A stretch of 64,000 nt of DNA. It comes from Gelidibacter sp035515035. Its GTDB lineage: Bacteria; Bacteroidota; Bacteroidia; Flavobacteriales; Flavobacteriaceae. Shown piece by piece: positions 34,649-43,325 of the stretch (position 1 is its first letter; every line of letters begins with the position of its first letter). Made by a program: the position numbers and the translations under genes. Below the pieces are notes generated by a model that ran no database searches, was not told the DNA's origin, and was given only the letters and a program-made list of their open reading frames with translations. The DNA is taken from NCBI RefSeq assembly GCF_035515035.1, contig NZ_DATJCA010000179.1:1-64000 (forward strand), given 5' to 3'.

Positions 34649-35698
34649 ATGAAATTATCCCACTTTAATTTTAAACTTCCTGAAGAATTATTGGCTGAGC
34701 ATCCAACAGAAATTAGAGATGAATCCCGTTTAATGGTCTTGGATAGAAAAAAACAAACCATTGAGCACAAAACCTTTAAGGATATCATTGACTATTTTGA
34801 TGAAGGTGACGTCATGATTCTTAACAATACAAAGGTTTTTCCAGCCCGTTTATATGGTAATAAAGAAAAAACAGGAGCAAGAATTGAAGTCTTTTTATTA
34901 AGGGAACTTAATGAAGAACAACGTCTATGGGATGTTTTGGTTGATCCAGCACGAAAAATACGAATTGGTAACAAGCTGTATTTTGGAGATGACGAAACTT
35001 TAGTGGCTGAGGTAATTGACAATACAACATCTAGAGGACGTACCTTGCGTTTTCTTTACGACGGATCTTATAAAGAATTTCGTCAAAAATTAACATTACT
35101 TGGAGAAACCCCTCTTCCTAAATACATCAAAAGAGAAGTTGAACCAGAAGATGAGGAGCGTTACCAAACTATTTTTGCAAAAAATGAAGGGGCAGTTGCT
35201 GCACCTACAGCTGGTTTGCATTTTTCTAAACATCTATTGAAACGTTTGGAAATTAAAGGTATCGAATTTGCTGAGGTCACACTTCATGTTGGTTTGGGGA
35301 CTTTTAATCCAGTTGAGGTAGAAGATTTATCTAAACATAAAATGGATAGTGAAGAAGCTTTTGTGACTCAAGAAGCTGCAGATATTGTTAATGATGCCAA
35401 AGCTCGGAAAAAAAGAGTGTGCGCGGTAGGTACAACCGCCATGAGAGCTATTGAAAGTTCAGTGTCCTCAAGTGGAACACTGAATGAGTTTTCAGGCTGG
35501 ACCAATAAATTCATATTCCCACCTTATGAGTTTAGCATTGCCAACTGCATGATTACCAATTTTCATACACCAAAATCTACTTTATTGATGATGGCTTCTG
35601 CATTTGCAGGTCATGATTTCATCAAGAAGGCTTATGATGAGGCTATTAAGGAAAAATACCGTTTCTATACTTATGGAGACGCGATGTTGATTATTTAA
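34649..35698 (+). CDS. queA: S-adenosylmethionine:tRNA ribosyltransferase-isomerase
   Basis: Makes epoxyqueuosine in tRNA, transferring ribose from SAM to the 7-aminomethyl-7-deazaguanine base. The 349-residue protein has the family start KLSHFNFKLPEELLAEHP, the VMILNNTKVFPARLYG segment, GAVAAPTAGLHFS, LHVGLGTFNPVE and the C-terminal TNFHTPKSTLLMMASAFAG. Full length. A strong terminator follows at 35721. Confidence 0.95.
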   Translation: MKLSHFNFKLPEELLAEHPTEIRDESRLMVLDRKKQTIEHKTFKDIIDYFDEGDVMILNNTKVFPARLYGNKEKTGARIEVFLLRELNEEQRLWDVLVDPARKIRIGNKLYFGDDETLVAEVIDNTTSRGRTLRFLYDGSYKEFRQKLTLLGETPLPKYIKREVEPEDEERYQTIFAKNEGAVAAPTAGLHFSKHLLKRLEIKGIEFAEVTLHVGLGTFNPVEVEDLSKHKMDSEEAFVTQEAADIVNDAKARKKRVCAVGTTAMRAIESSVSSSGTLNEFSGWTNKFIFPPYEFSIANCMITNFHTPKSTLLMMASAFAGHDFIKKAYDEAIKEKYRFYTYGDAMLII

Positions 35699-35720
35699 TT
35701 AACAAAGTCATATAAATAAG

Positions 35721-35750
35721 GCCTCATCTTTTTGGATGGGGCTTTTTTTT
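35721..35750 (+). terminator. Rho-independent terminator of queA
   Basis: GCCTCATC (35721-35728) pairs with GATGGGGC (35735-35742) over a 6-nt loop, followed by eight T (35743-35750). Confidence 0.9.
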
Positions 35751-35751
35751 A

Positions 35752-35803
35752 GTCGGCAGTCTCCGGTCTCCAGTCATCAGTCATCAGTCTCAGTTTACAG
35801 TAG
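35752..35803. repeat. CAGT-rich simple repeat after queA
   Basis: Irregular units of GGCAGTCTCCGGTCTCCAGT and CATCAGTCATCAGTCTCAGT, like the strings after rsgA (27998) and after the aminotransferase (24622). A second AT-rich stretch with repeated TTCAATTTCAATTTC follows at about 35829-35860. Confidence 0.65.
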
Positions 35804-35912
35804 GTCGAAGGCTACATTTTTTAGAACGTTTCAACTTCAATTTCAATTTCATCTTCAAATTTAAGCATCAATTGGACGTTGTAACCCAACTTTCTCAAAT
35901 TATACCCTGACC

Positions 35913-35946
35913 TTGTCTCATATCGTCAATCCTTTCATTATTTTTG
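35913..35946 (+). promoter_or_regulatory. rlmN promoter; nearly leaderless transcript
   Basis: TTG (35913-35915), 23-nt spacer, TATTTTTG (35939-35946). Transcription would begin near 35952, within about 3 nt of the ATG at 35955. This is why the longer in-frame start at 35913 is rejected. Confidence 0.62.
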
Positions 35947-35954
35947 CATCAGCA

Positions 35955-36995
35955 ATGGAAACAATTAAAAAAGACATACGCGCATTATCGAAAGAGCAAC
36001 TTCGTGAATTTTTCGTCGCACAAGGCGATAAGGATTTTAGAGGTAATCAGGTCTATGAATGGCTGTGGAACAAAGGCGCCCACAAGTTTGAGGACATGAC
36101 CAATATTTCTAAAGAAACACGACAGATGTTGGAAAACAATTTTGTCATCAACCATATTGAAGTGGACCAAATGCAACGCAGCAACGACGGCACCATTAAA
36201 AATGCAGTACGCCTTCATGATGGTTTTATTGTAGAATCTGTTTTGATTCCAACAAAAAAACGTACCACCGCATGTGTGTCCTCTCAAGTTGGTTGTAGTC
36301 TCGACTGTAAATTCTGCGCCACCTCGCGTCTGAAACGCATGCGTAACCTGAATCCTGATGAAATCTTTGATCAAGTTGTAGCTATTGACAAACAAAGTAG
36401 ATTGTATTTCAATAAGCCTTTGACAAATATCGTTTTTATGGGCATGGGCGAGCCTCTTATGAACTATAATAACGTGATCAAGGCAATTGATAAGATAACC
36501 TCTCCAGAAGGTTTGGGCATGTCTCCTAAGCGTATTATCGTTTCAACTTCGGGCGTTCCTAAAATGATCAAGAAAATGGCCGATGATGAGGTTAAATTTG
36601 GTCTTGCCGTCTCATTGCATTCTGCCGTTGATGAGATCCGCACCTCCATTATGCCTTTTAATGCAACTTTTCCGCTGGCAGATTTAAGAGAGGCTTTAGA
36701 GTATTGGTATGCCAAAACGAAAAACCTTATTACCTATGAATATGTGGTCTGGGATGGTATCAATGACTCTAAAAAAGATGTGGAAGCCTTGATACAATTT
36801 TGCAAATTCGCTCCCAGCAAAGTCAATTTAATTGAATATAACCCTATTGACGATGGCGAGTTCCAACAAGCCGATAATGCAGCCATAGACATGTACATTG
36901 CCATGTTGGAAGCAAATAATATTACCGTTACGGTAAGACGCTCAAGAGGCAAGGACATTGATGCCGCTTGTGGACAACTGGCAAATAAGGCTTAA
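35955..36995 (+). CDS. rlmN: Dual-specificity RNA methyltransferase RlmN
   Basis: Radical SAM enzyme that methylates C2 of A2503 in 23S rRNA and A37 in tRNAs. The start at 35955 (METIKKDIRALSKEQLREFF) fits the family and the promoter. The 4Fe-4S motif is CSLDCKFC in VSSQVGCSLDCKFCATSRLK, followed by GMGEPLMN, VSTSGVPKMI, and the C-terminal resolving Cys in DAACGQLANK; the methyl-carrying Cys partner is also expected there. About 346 residues from this start, as usual. Confidence 0.95.
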   Translation: METIKKDIRALSKEQLREFFVAQGDKDFRGNQVYEWLWNKGAHKFEDMTNISKETRQMLENNFVINHIEVDQMQRSNDGTIKNAVRLHDGFIVESVLIPTKKRTTACVSSQVGCSLDCKFCATSRLKRMRNLNPDEIFDQVVAIDKQSRLYFNKPLTNIVFMGMGEPLMNYNNVIKAIDKITSPEGLGMSPKRIIVSTSGVPKMIKKMADDEVKFGLAVSLHSAVDEIRTSIMPFNATFPLADLREALEYWYAKTKNLITYEYVVWDGINDSKKDVEALIQFCKFAPSKVNLIEYNPIDDGEFQQADNAAIDMYIAMLEANNITVTVRRSRGKDIDAACGQLANKA

Positions 36996-37118
36996 AAGAG
37001 CTTCTTCTTTTTTTTATATTATAATTATCATATAAAATTTAGCTTTCTGAAATTTTAGATAGTATATCATTCCCATTTTTAGTACGTTTGTTAAAGAAAT
37101 CCGCATGACGACCACCTT

Positions 37119-38096
37119 TTGAAAATAGACGAACAAATAAAGCAGCCCATTGCCTATGAAATGGAACTTTTTGAACAAAAGTTCCTACTTTCCATGTCTT
37201 CTAAAGTGGCGCTTTTAAATAGGATTACCACCTTTATCGTCAATAGAAAAGGCAAGCAAATGCGACCAATGTTTGTGTTTCTCGTGGCTAAAATGGTCAA
37301 TAACGGCAATGTCAGCGAACGGACCTATAGAGGTGCGTCTGTCATAGAATTGATTCATACCGCTACTTTGGTTCACGATGATGTGGTAGACGATAGCAAC
37401 AGAAGGCGTGGTTTCTTCTCCGTCAATGCCTTATGGAAGAACAAAATTGCCGTGCTTATTGGCGATTATCTATTGTCTAAAGGTTTATTACTTTCCATTG
37501 ATAACAACGATTTTGATTTGCTGAAAATTATTTCCGTAGCCGTCAGGGAAATGAGCGAAGGTGAATTGCTGCAAATTGAAAAAGCACGTCAATTGGACAT
37601 CACCGAAGATGTTTACTACGAAATCATTCGTCAAAAAACAGCTACGCTCATTGCTGCCTGTTGCAGCCTTGGTGCGGCTTCTGTAAAACCCAACGCTCCC
37701 GATGTGGAAACCATGCGTAAGTTTGGGGAACTCATCGGAATGGCATTTCAAATTAAAGATGATTTATTCGATTATGGCAATGAAGCCATCGGGAAACCTA
37801 CGGGTATCGATATCAAGGAACGTAAAATGACCCTTCCGCTTATTTATGCCATTAACAATTCTACTAAAAAAGAAAAGTCGTGGTTGATCAATTCGGTTAA
37901 AAATCACAATAAAGACAGAAAGCGCGTTAAGGAAGTCATTGCATTTGTAAAAAGTAAAGGCGGATTGGAATATGCGGTTTCTAAAATGCTGGAATTTCAG
38001 GATGAAGCTTTATTGCTTTTAAATAGCTATCCGGAATCTCAATTTAAAGCGTCCTTGCTGCTCATGGTCAATTATGTGATTGATCGAAAGAAGTAG
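37119..38096 (+). CDS. Polyprenyl diphosphate synthase (trans, long chain)
   Basis: Builds the polyprenyl side chain of menaquinone. The 325-residue protein has the first Asp-rich motif HDDVVDDSNRRRG near residues 88-100, VLIGDYLLSKG, and the second motif as FQIKDDLFDYGNEAIGKPTG near 210. The start is TTG (MKIDEQIKQPIAYEMELFEQ), because no in-frame ATG precedes these conserved residues; a short ATG reading frame at 37105 runs into TGA at once. A -7 box TACGTTTG lies at 37083-37090. Chain length is not readable. Confidence 0.88.
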   Translation: MKIDEQIKQPIAYEMELFEQKFLLSMSSKVALLNRITTFIVNRKGKQMRPMFVFLVAKMVNNGNVSERTYRGASVIELIHTATLVHDDVVDDSNRRRGFFSVNALWKNKIAVLIGDYLLSKGLLLSIDNNDFDLLKIISVAVREMSEGELLQIEKARQLDITEDVYYEIIRQKTATLIAACCSLGAASVKPNAPDVETMRKFGELIGMAFQIKDDLFDYGNEAIGKPTGIDIKERKMTLPLIYAINNSTKKEKSWLINSVKNHNKDRKRVKEVIAFVKSKGGLEYAVSKMLEFQDEALLLLNSYPESQFKASLLLMVNYVIDRKK

Positions 38097-38301
38097 GGTT
38101 TGAGCCCGAAGCTTGAAGTACGAATCTTGAAGTGTTTCACTTTTAAAAAATAAAAATACATTTAGTTTATCGCTATAACCTACTTAAGATCAGGTATATT
38201 ATATCTACTTTTAAACAATTCAATAAAAAATCAACTCCCCTAGGCAACCTTTTGTGTGATTTTTGCGTCTTTATAAATAGAAGGCCTAATAGAACCAATT
38301 T

Positions 38302-38682
38302 TTGAAAGTCATTCAATTACATAACAACAATATCGAGCTCATAAAAAAAGCGGCAAAAAACAATCGTGAGGCACAACGAGTGCTTTATGAAGTTCATGCG
38401 CCAAAAATGTTGAGTATTTGTAGATATTATGTGAAGGATATTCAAAAAGCGGAAGAGGTTATGCTCAACGGATTTTTCAAAGCTTTTGTCAACTTAAAAA
38501 ACTTTAAAAATGAAGGCAGTTTTGAAGGTTGGCTCAGAAGGATCATGGTTAGAGAAGCCATCTCATTTTTGAGGCAAGAAAAGAAGATTGAGTTTTCAGT
38601 AGAAAGCTTTGACCTGGATCATCAGCAAACCAATAACATTGAATGTTGCAGCGATACTATTTACGGTGACTGTTTTTTTTAG
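38302..38682 (+). pseudogene. Truncated ECF-type RNA polymerase sigma factor (region 4 deleted)
   Basis: From a TTG start, the product reads as sigma region 2: NREAQRVLYEVHAPKMLSIC, RYYVKDIQKAEEVMLNGFFK, then FEGWLRRIMVREAISFLRQE. After FDLDHQQTNNIE the family normally continues with region 4, the promoter-recognition helix-turn-helix (about 65 residues), but here the frame runs into unrelated residues and stops at 38682. The bases after about 38635 belong to the next gene, an anti-sigma-like protein. A deletion has joined the two. The truncated protein could bind core polymerase but not a -35-type element. Confidence 0.85.
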
Positions 38683-39241
38683 CGGAAATAGAGATGAGAT
38701 TCAAGCCCCAGTTATAGTAGATACACAAGAAAAGGTAGATGATCAACTCATTCCGATGGAGAAATTGCCAGTGGAAACACAAATAGCAGATTCCCAAAAA
38801 GATGATGAACGTCCAGAGCAAATCGATAAAAATACCGCCAATAAAGAGCTTCTAAAAAAACAGAAAGATGTAACGCCAACAATAAAGCATAACAGTGCCG
38901 TTGCTAAAATCGAGAAAGAAATCATTGAGCCATTAGATACAAATCTTCAAAAGGAAATTTTAGAAGATATAAAAGTCACAGAAATTGTTGCCCAAATTCA
39001 GGATTTAAAAAGTAAGGGTCAAACGGTAACTGATGCTGATATTGATGCGTTGTTAGTCCAGGCTCAGAAGGAAATCAGGTATCAAACCATGACACAGGAA
39101 GGAACATTAGTCGTGGATGCAAATGCGCTGTTACAGGATGTTGAATCCGATTTGCAACAATCGTTTAGAAATAAAATCTTTGAAGCTTTAAAAAATAGTT
39201 ATGAAACCGTGAAAACTGCAGTTGCGGAACGAAATAATTGA
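38609..39241 (+). pseudogene. Anti-sigma-like membrane protein lacking its N-terminal part
   Basis: The frame read from about 38630 to 39241 begins in the middle of a membrane segment (LNVAAILFTVTVFF) and continues with a periplasmic, charge-rich, helix-forming region (NKELLKKQKDVTPTIKHNSA; then GQTVTDADIDALLVQAQKEI) of about 180 residues. The cytoplasmic sigma-binding domain expected before the membrane segment is missing. The ATG at 38609 lies inside the sigma reading frame, so it is probably not a native start. The pair was presumably sigma plus anti-sigma upstream of the outer-membrane protein at 39308. Confidence 0.7.
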
Positions 39242-39246
39242 ACCAC

Positions 39247-39264
39247 TTCCTGCAAAGGCAGGAA
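39247..39264. repeat. Palindromic repeat, family B
   Basis: TTCCTGC-AAAG-GCAGGAA, the ATTCCTGCGAAGGCAGGAATCTC-type unit also found at 18437, 50961, 51793, 56326, 57779 and 61974. Confidence 0.75.
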
Positions 39265-39307
39265 TCCCAACAGTAAAAATAAATTCATCAATCAAAAATC
39301 GAACATT

Positions 39308-40372
39308 ATGAACACAATCACAAAACTTGTTGTGCTGATCTCCTTATGCTTAATTACAGGCACTTCGCAGGCACAGGACACGCTCCAGAAAACAAAAAGT
39401 CAATTAAAAATTGAAAGTTTACAGAAGTATAAAGAAATTATTACCGAAGAGGAAAAAGGATTTCTAAAAACAGAAGTAGAGACGATTAATCAACGTCTTG
39501 AAAATAAAGTGATATCTCAAATGGAAGCTGAAGTTTTAAAACAAGAAATGGCTAAAAAAAGAGCGTTGAACATCGAAAATCGTATCGCTATTGTGGACAG
39601 TCAGATTGAACTTATTACAAGAAATCCTGAGTATTATTCATCTACACAATTTCGGGAAAATGATTATGTTATTTCCATTGGTAAGAAAAAAGGATTATAT
39701 ATTAAAAATAATAACGAACCGCCAAAATATGACATTCGAACTAGGAACCAAATGCTTTTTGCCATCGGCTTCAATAACACCATTATTGACGACCAAAGTT
39801 TAGACGATTCACCTTACCAATTGGGAGGTTCGGGGTTTGTGGAATTGGGTTGGTTATGGGAAACCAGACTTTTAAAAAATTCAAATTTTGTAAGGGTCAA
39901 TTATGGACTGTCTTTCCAATGGAATAAATTGTCTATAAAAGACAATCAATATTTTGTTGCGAACGATCACGAAACCACCTTGGAAACATTTCCATTGAAT
40001 TTGAAAAAATCCAAATTCAGAACCACCAGTTTAGTCATTCCAATCCATTTTGAGTTCGGACCTTCAAAATTAAAAGATTATGGAGATCGAATCCGATATT
40101 TTACTGACGATCAATTCAAGATTGGTATTGGTGGATTTGCAGGGGTCAATTTAGCGACAAATCAAAAACTGAAGTATAAAGAAAATGGAAACAATCAAAA
40201 AGATAAATTTAAATCAGATTACAACACGACCAATCTGGTTTATGGTGTGAGTGGTTATATTGGGGTGGGTGACTTTAGTGTTTATGCCAAATATAATCTT
40301 AACGAATTGTTTAAAGACCAAGCTGTTGATCAGCATAATGTGTCTTTGGGATTGCGTTGGGATTTCCGATAA
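39308..40372 (+). CDS. Outer-membrane beta-barrel protein with coiled-coil N-terminus
   Basis: A 354-residue exported protein: signal peptide (MNTITKLVVLISLCLITGTSQ, then AQD), a charged helical segment (about 25-105: KYKEIITEEEKGFLKTEVET and ISQMEAEVLKQEMAKKRALN) and a porin-like beta region ending in a Phe/Arg terminus (VSLGLRWDFR), typical of outer-membrane barrels. Function is unknown. It follows the broken sigma/anti-sigma pair and was probably part of that regulon. A family with this helical-plus-barrel layout is common in flavobacteria, but I cannot name it. Confidence 0.75.
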   Translation: MNTITKLVVLISLCLITGTSQAQDTLQKTKSQLKIESLQKYKEIITEEEKGFLKTEVETINQRLENKVISQMEAEVLKQEMAKKRALNIENRIAIVDSQIELITRNPEYYSSTQFRENDYVISIGKKKGLYIKNNNEPPKYDIRTRNQMLFAIGFNNTIIDDQSLDDSPYQLGGSGFVELGWLWETRLLKNSNFVRVNYGLSFQWNKLSIKDNQYFVANDHETTLETFPLNLKKSKFRTTSLVIPIHFEFGPSKLKDYGDRIRYFTDDQFKIGIGGFAGVNLATNQKLKYKENGNNQKDKFKSDYNTTNLVYGVSGYIGVGDFSVYAKYNLNELFKDQAVDQHNVSLGLRWDFR

Positions 40373-40512
40373 AGTCTGCCAAATTAAATTCAATGAATTA
40401 GTGTTAGTCAAAAAGGGTGTTGAAGTTATTCAATGCCTTTTTTCATTTTGATCATCTTTGTATCTTTTCACACTCTTTTTTTGATGTTTTGATACAACTT
40501 TGATATGCTGAT

Positions 40513-41172
40513 TTATTCGTTCCTATATTTTATCATAATATCTTTAAACAATTCTGCCGTAGTTGGTGGGGTGTAAGAAATGGCATTGGCGCCCGATTCA
40601 ATTGCCAATTGAATAGTGTCGTCCGTCCTGCCGCTAGTAGCGATGATTGCTACATTGCCATCAATGTCTCTTATCTTTTTGATAATATCTGAAGTTTTTT
40701 CAGCACCTGAAACATTGAAAATATCGACGCCGGCCAAAATTCGTCCCTTGATATCGTCTTTTTCTGAGACCACTGTGATAACTACGGGAACGTCTATTTT
40801 CTCTTTTAATCTTTTTATCAAATCATTGGGTGTGGGTTTGTTTAAAACGACGCCCAACGCCCCTTGAAATTCTGCATCAAGTGCCAGATCGATGGATCTA
40901 TCGCCAGTTGTAATGCCACCACCAACGCCGCAAAATATGGGCTTATCTGCTGCTAAAATCAGAGAATGCGAGATTAAAGGTTGAGGTGTAAATGGATAAA
41001 CTGCAATAATGGCATTCGCGTTTGTATTGCGGATGATGGCTACATCCGTACTGAATAGAAAGGATTTTAAAAGCTGTCCAAAAACGTAGATGCCTGAACA
41101 TGAATTGATGATTTCTGGCACTTCTACGATGTTAGTTCGTAATCTACTTGTAAAACGCGGTATTTTTCTCAT
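40513..41172 (-). CDS. Uncharacterised TIM-barrel protein (phosphate-binding type)
   Basis: About 219 residues from the ATG at 41172 (MRKIPRFTSRLRTNIVEVPE); an in-frame start nine codons earlier is less likely. The alternation of VAIIRNTNANAIIAVYPFTP, IFCGVGGGITTGDRSIDLAL, GALGVVLNKPTPNDL, VPVVITVVSEKD, VDIFNVSGAEKTSD, VAIIATSGRTDDTIQLAIES and NAISYTPPT matches (beta/alpha)8 barrels with a late phosphate-binding loop, as in HisA/HisF, PdxJ-like and IGPS-like folds. I do not recognise the family. Some relatives are annotated simply as hydrolase. It lies between the barrel protein and dnaG, divergent from dnaG. Confidence 0.65.
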   Translation of the reverse strand: MRKIPRFTSRLRTNIVEVPEIINSCSGIYVFGQLLKSFLFSTDVAIIRNTNANAIIAVYPFTPQPLISHSLILAADKPIFCGVGGGITTGDRSIDLALDAEFQGALGVVLNKPTPNDLIKRLKEKIDVPVVITVVSEKDDIKGRILAGVDIFNVSGAEKTSDIIKKIRDIDGNVAIIATSGRTDDTIQLAIESGANAISYTPPTTAELFKDIMIKYRNE

Positions 41173-41357
41173 AGGGTTAAATTTAATTGTTTTTCCCAAC
41201 CATTATTCTATAAATGATATTATCTTGGGTAAACTCGGGGCGTATATGCAGCTCAAAGGTTAAACGAAGATCGGCTTATTTCCGTACCCCCAAAACGGAA
41301 TATTAGCCTTTTATTTGATTTCTTTATAGTATTTTTACAAAAAATTACACTACAACT

Positions 41358-43325
41358 TTGATTTCAAGAGCCACCATAGACCAAGTATTTGAAACCGCCC
41401 GCGTTGAGGAGGTGATTGGCGATTTCGTCAACCTCAAAAAATCAGGAAGTAATTTCAAAGGACTGAGTCCGTTTAGCGATGAACGTTCACCAAGTTTTAT
41501 GGTCAGTCCTGTAAAACAAATTTGGAAGGATTTCAGTAGTGGTAAAGGGGGGAATGCAGTGACCTTTTTAATGGAGCACGAGCATTTCACCTATCCTGAA
41601 GCCATAAAGTACCTTGCCAGAAAATACAATATTGAAATTGAGAAAACTGAGCAAACCAATGAGCAAAAGGAGGTTGCCAATGAGCGGGAAAGCCTTTATT
41701 TGGTCAACGAGTTTGCGAATACCTATTTTCAAAACATACTCCATAAAACAGATCATGGAAAATCCATTGGACTGAGTTATTTCAAGGAACGCGGGTTTAC
41801 GACGGATACCATCAAAACCTTCAATTTAGGGTATTCCTTAGATGAATGGCAAGCCTTTACTGACGAAGCCTTAAAGAAAGGATATCAATTGGAGTTTCTT
41901 GAAAAAACTGGGTTGACAATCGTGAAGGAAGAGAAGCGTTTTGATCGGTTTAAGGGTCGGGTCATGTTCCCCATCCACAGTATGAGCGGCCGGGTCTTGG
42001 GTTTTGGTGGCCGAATTTTGGGTGCCGATAAAAAAGCTGCGAAATATCTGAATTCTCCCGAAAGTGAGGTCTACCACAAAAGTAAAATTTTGTATGGTTT
42101 GTTTCATGCCAAGCAATCCATTGCCAAAGAAGACAATTGCTTTTTGGTGGAAGGTTATACAGACGTCATCCAGTTCCACCAATCGGGTGTTAAGAATGTG
42201 GTGTCATCTTCCGGAACCGCGTTGTCACCTGAGCAGATTCGATTGATCAATCGTTTGACCAAAAATATCACCGTTCTTTTTGACGGCGATGCTGCAGGTA
42301 TTAGAGCCGCGGTTAGAGGGATTGATTTAATTTTGGAACAAGGCATGAACGTTAAAGTATGTTCCTTTCCAAACGGTGCCGATCCAGATAGTTTTGCAAG
42401 ACAAAATACCTCTGCAGAGCTAGCAACCTATCTTGAGGACCATGCCAAGGATTTTATTCAATTTAAAGCGTCTTTATTGGTTGAAGATGCTAAAAACGAT
42501 CCTATAAAAAAAGCAGATACCATTCGGGAAATTGTCAATAGTATTTCTAAGATTCCTGATCCAATCAAACGGGAGATCTATGTAAAAGAATGTTCCAATA
42601 TAATGGACATTAGTGAAGCCGTCTTGTTTAGCACCTTGGCTCAGATTGGCAAAAAGGATATCCAGGAAGCCGGTAGACAGCAAAGAACAGAACAAACAGC
42701 ATTTGAGGTGGTGAGGTCAGAACAGCCTTCCAAAAAAGTGAACCAACAATATATATTGGAGCAGAAAATTATCGAAATTTTACTGCTCTATGGTAATGAA
42801 ACGGAAGAGTTTGAAGATTTGGTCATGAAGGAAGATGAGGCGGGCAACTTAAAAATGGAGCCAGTAATCCATCAGGCAAAGGTGTTCGAAAAAATTTACT
42901 TGGATTTACAGGAGGATGAAATGCAGTTTTCCGATGAGCGATTCCAAAATCTGTATTATATTATTATCGAAGCGCTACATCAGTCAAAAGAGTTTCAGTT
43001 GAAGGATTTTATCAACAAACTCGATCAAAAAATGGCTAATGAGGTGACAACCATTTTGATGAATGATGAACGGTATAGCCTCCACGACTGGGAACGCAAC
43101 CATATTATTCCTAAAGACAAAGATAAATCCATCGCGCAATTGGTCACCCAAACGATCTTGAGCTTAAGGTGCTTCTTAATTGACCAAAAGGTAATGGAAT
43201 ACAAGATGGAAATAGCGCAACCCCAAAAAAATAGCATGGGAATCATGGAAGATGTCCGAGATTATTTAAGATTAAAAACACTTTTATCTAAAAAATTAGG
43301 GAAAGTAGTGGGCAGTAAAATTTAA
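41358..43325 (+). CDS. dnaG: DNA primase
   Basis: Makes RNA primers for replication. The 655-residue protein starts at TTG (MISRATIDQVFETARVEEVI, the family start). The N-terminal region has KGLSPFSDERSPSFMVSP then QIWKDFSSGKGGN, where the CHC2 zinc finger should be, but its Cys and His ligands are replaced. The TOPRIM domain keeps CFLVEGYTDVIQFH (Glu) and LFDGDAAGIRAAV (the DxD-type motif). The C-terminal 200 residues form the helicase-binding domain. It meets the response regulator gene tail-to-tail: the stop codons overlap near 43322-43325. Confidence 0.94.
   Translation: MISRATIDQVFETARVEEVIGDFVNLKKSGSNFKGLSPFSDERSPSFMVSPVKQIWKDFSSGKGGNAVTFLMEHEHFTYPEAIKYLARKYNIEIEKTEQTNEQKEVANERESLYLVNEFANTYFQNILHKTDHGKSIGLSYFKERGFTTDTIKTFNLGYSLDEWQAFTDEALKKGYQLEFLEKTGLTIVKEEKRFDRFKGRVMFPIHSMSGRVLGFGGRILGADKKAAKYLNSPESEVYHKSKILYGLFHAKQSIAKEDNCFLVEGYTDVIQFHQSGVKNVVSSSGTALSPEQIRLINRLTKNITVLFDGDAAGIRAAVRGIDLILEQGMNVKVCSFPNGADPDSFARQNTSAELATYLEDHAKDFIQFKASLLVEDAKNDPIKKADTIREIVNSISKIPDPIKREIYVKECSNIMDISEAVLFSTLAQIGKKDIQEAGRQQRTEQTAFEVVRSEQPSKKVNQQYILEQKIIEILLLYGNETEEFEDLVMKEDEAGNLKMEPVIHQAKVFEKIYLDLQEDEMQFSDERFQNLYYIIIEALHQSKEFQLKDFINKLDQKMANEVTTILMNDERYSLHDWERNHIIPKDKDKSIAQLVTQTILSLRCFLIDQKVMEYKMEIAQPQKNSMGIMEDVRDYLRLKTLLSKKLGKVVGSKI

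Noticed and set aside
37105..37122. ATG at 37105 as the start of the polyprenyl synthase
   Set aside because: It is out of frame with the enzyme and ends at TGA after five codons; the TTG at 37119 is needed to reach the conserved N-terminus.
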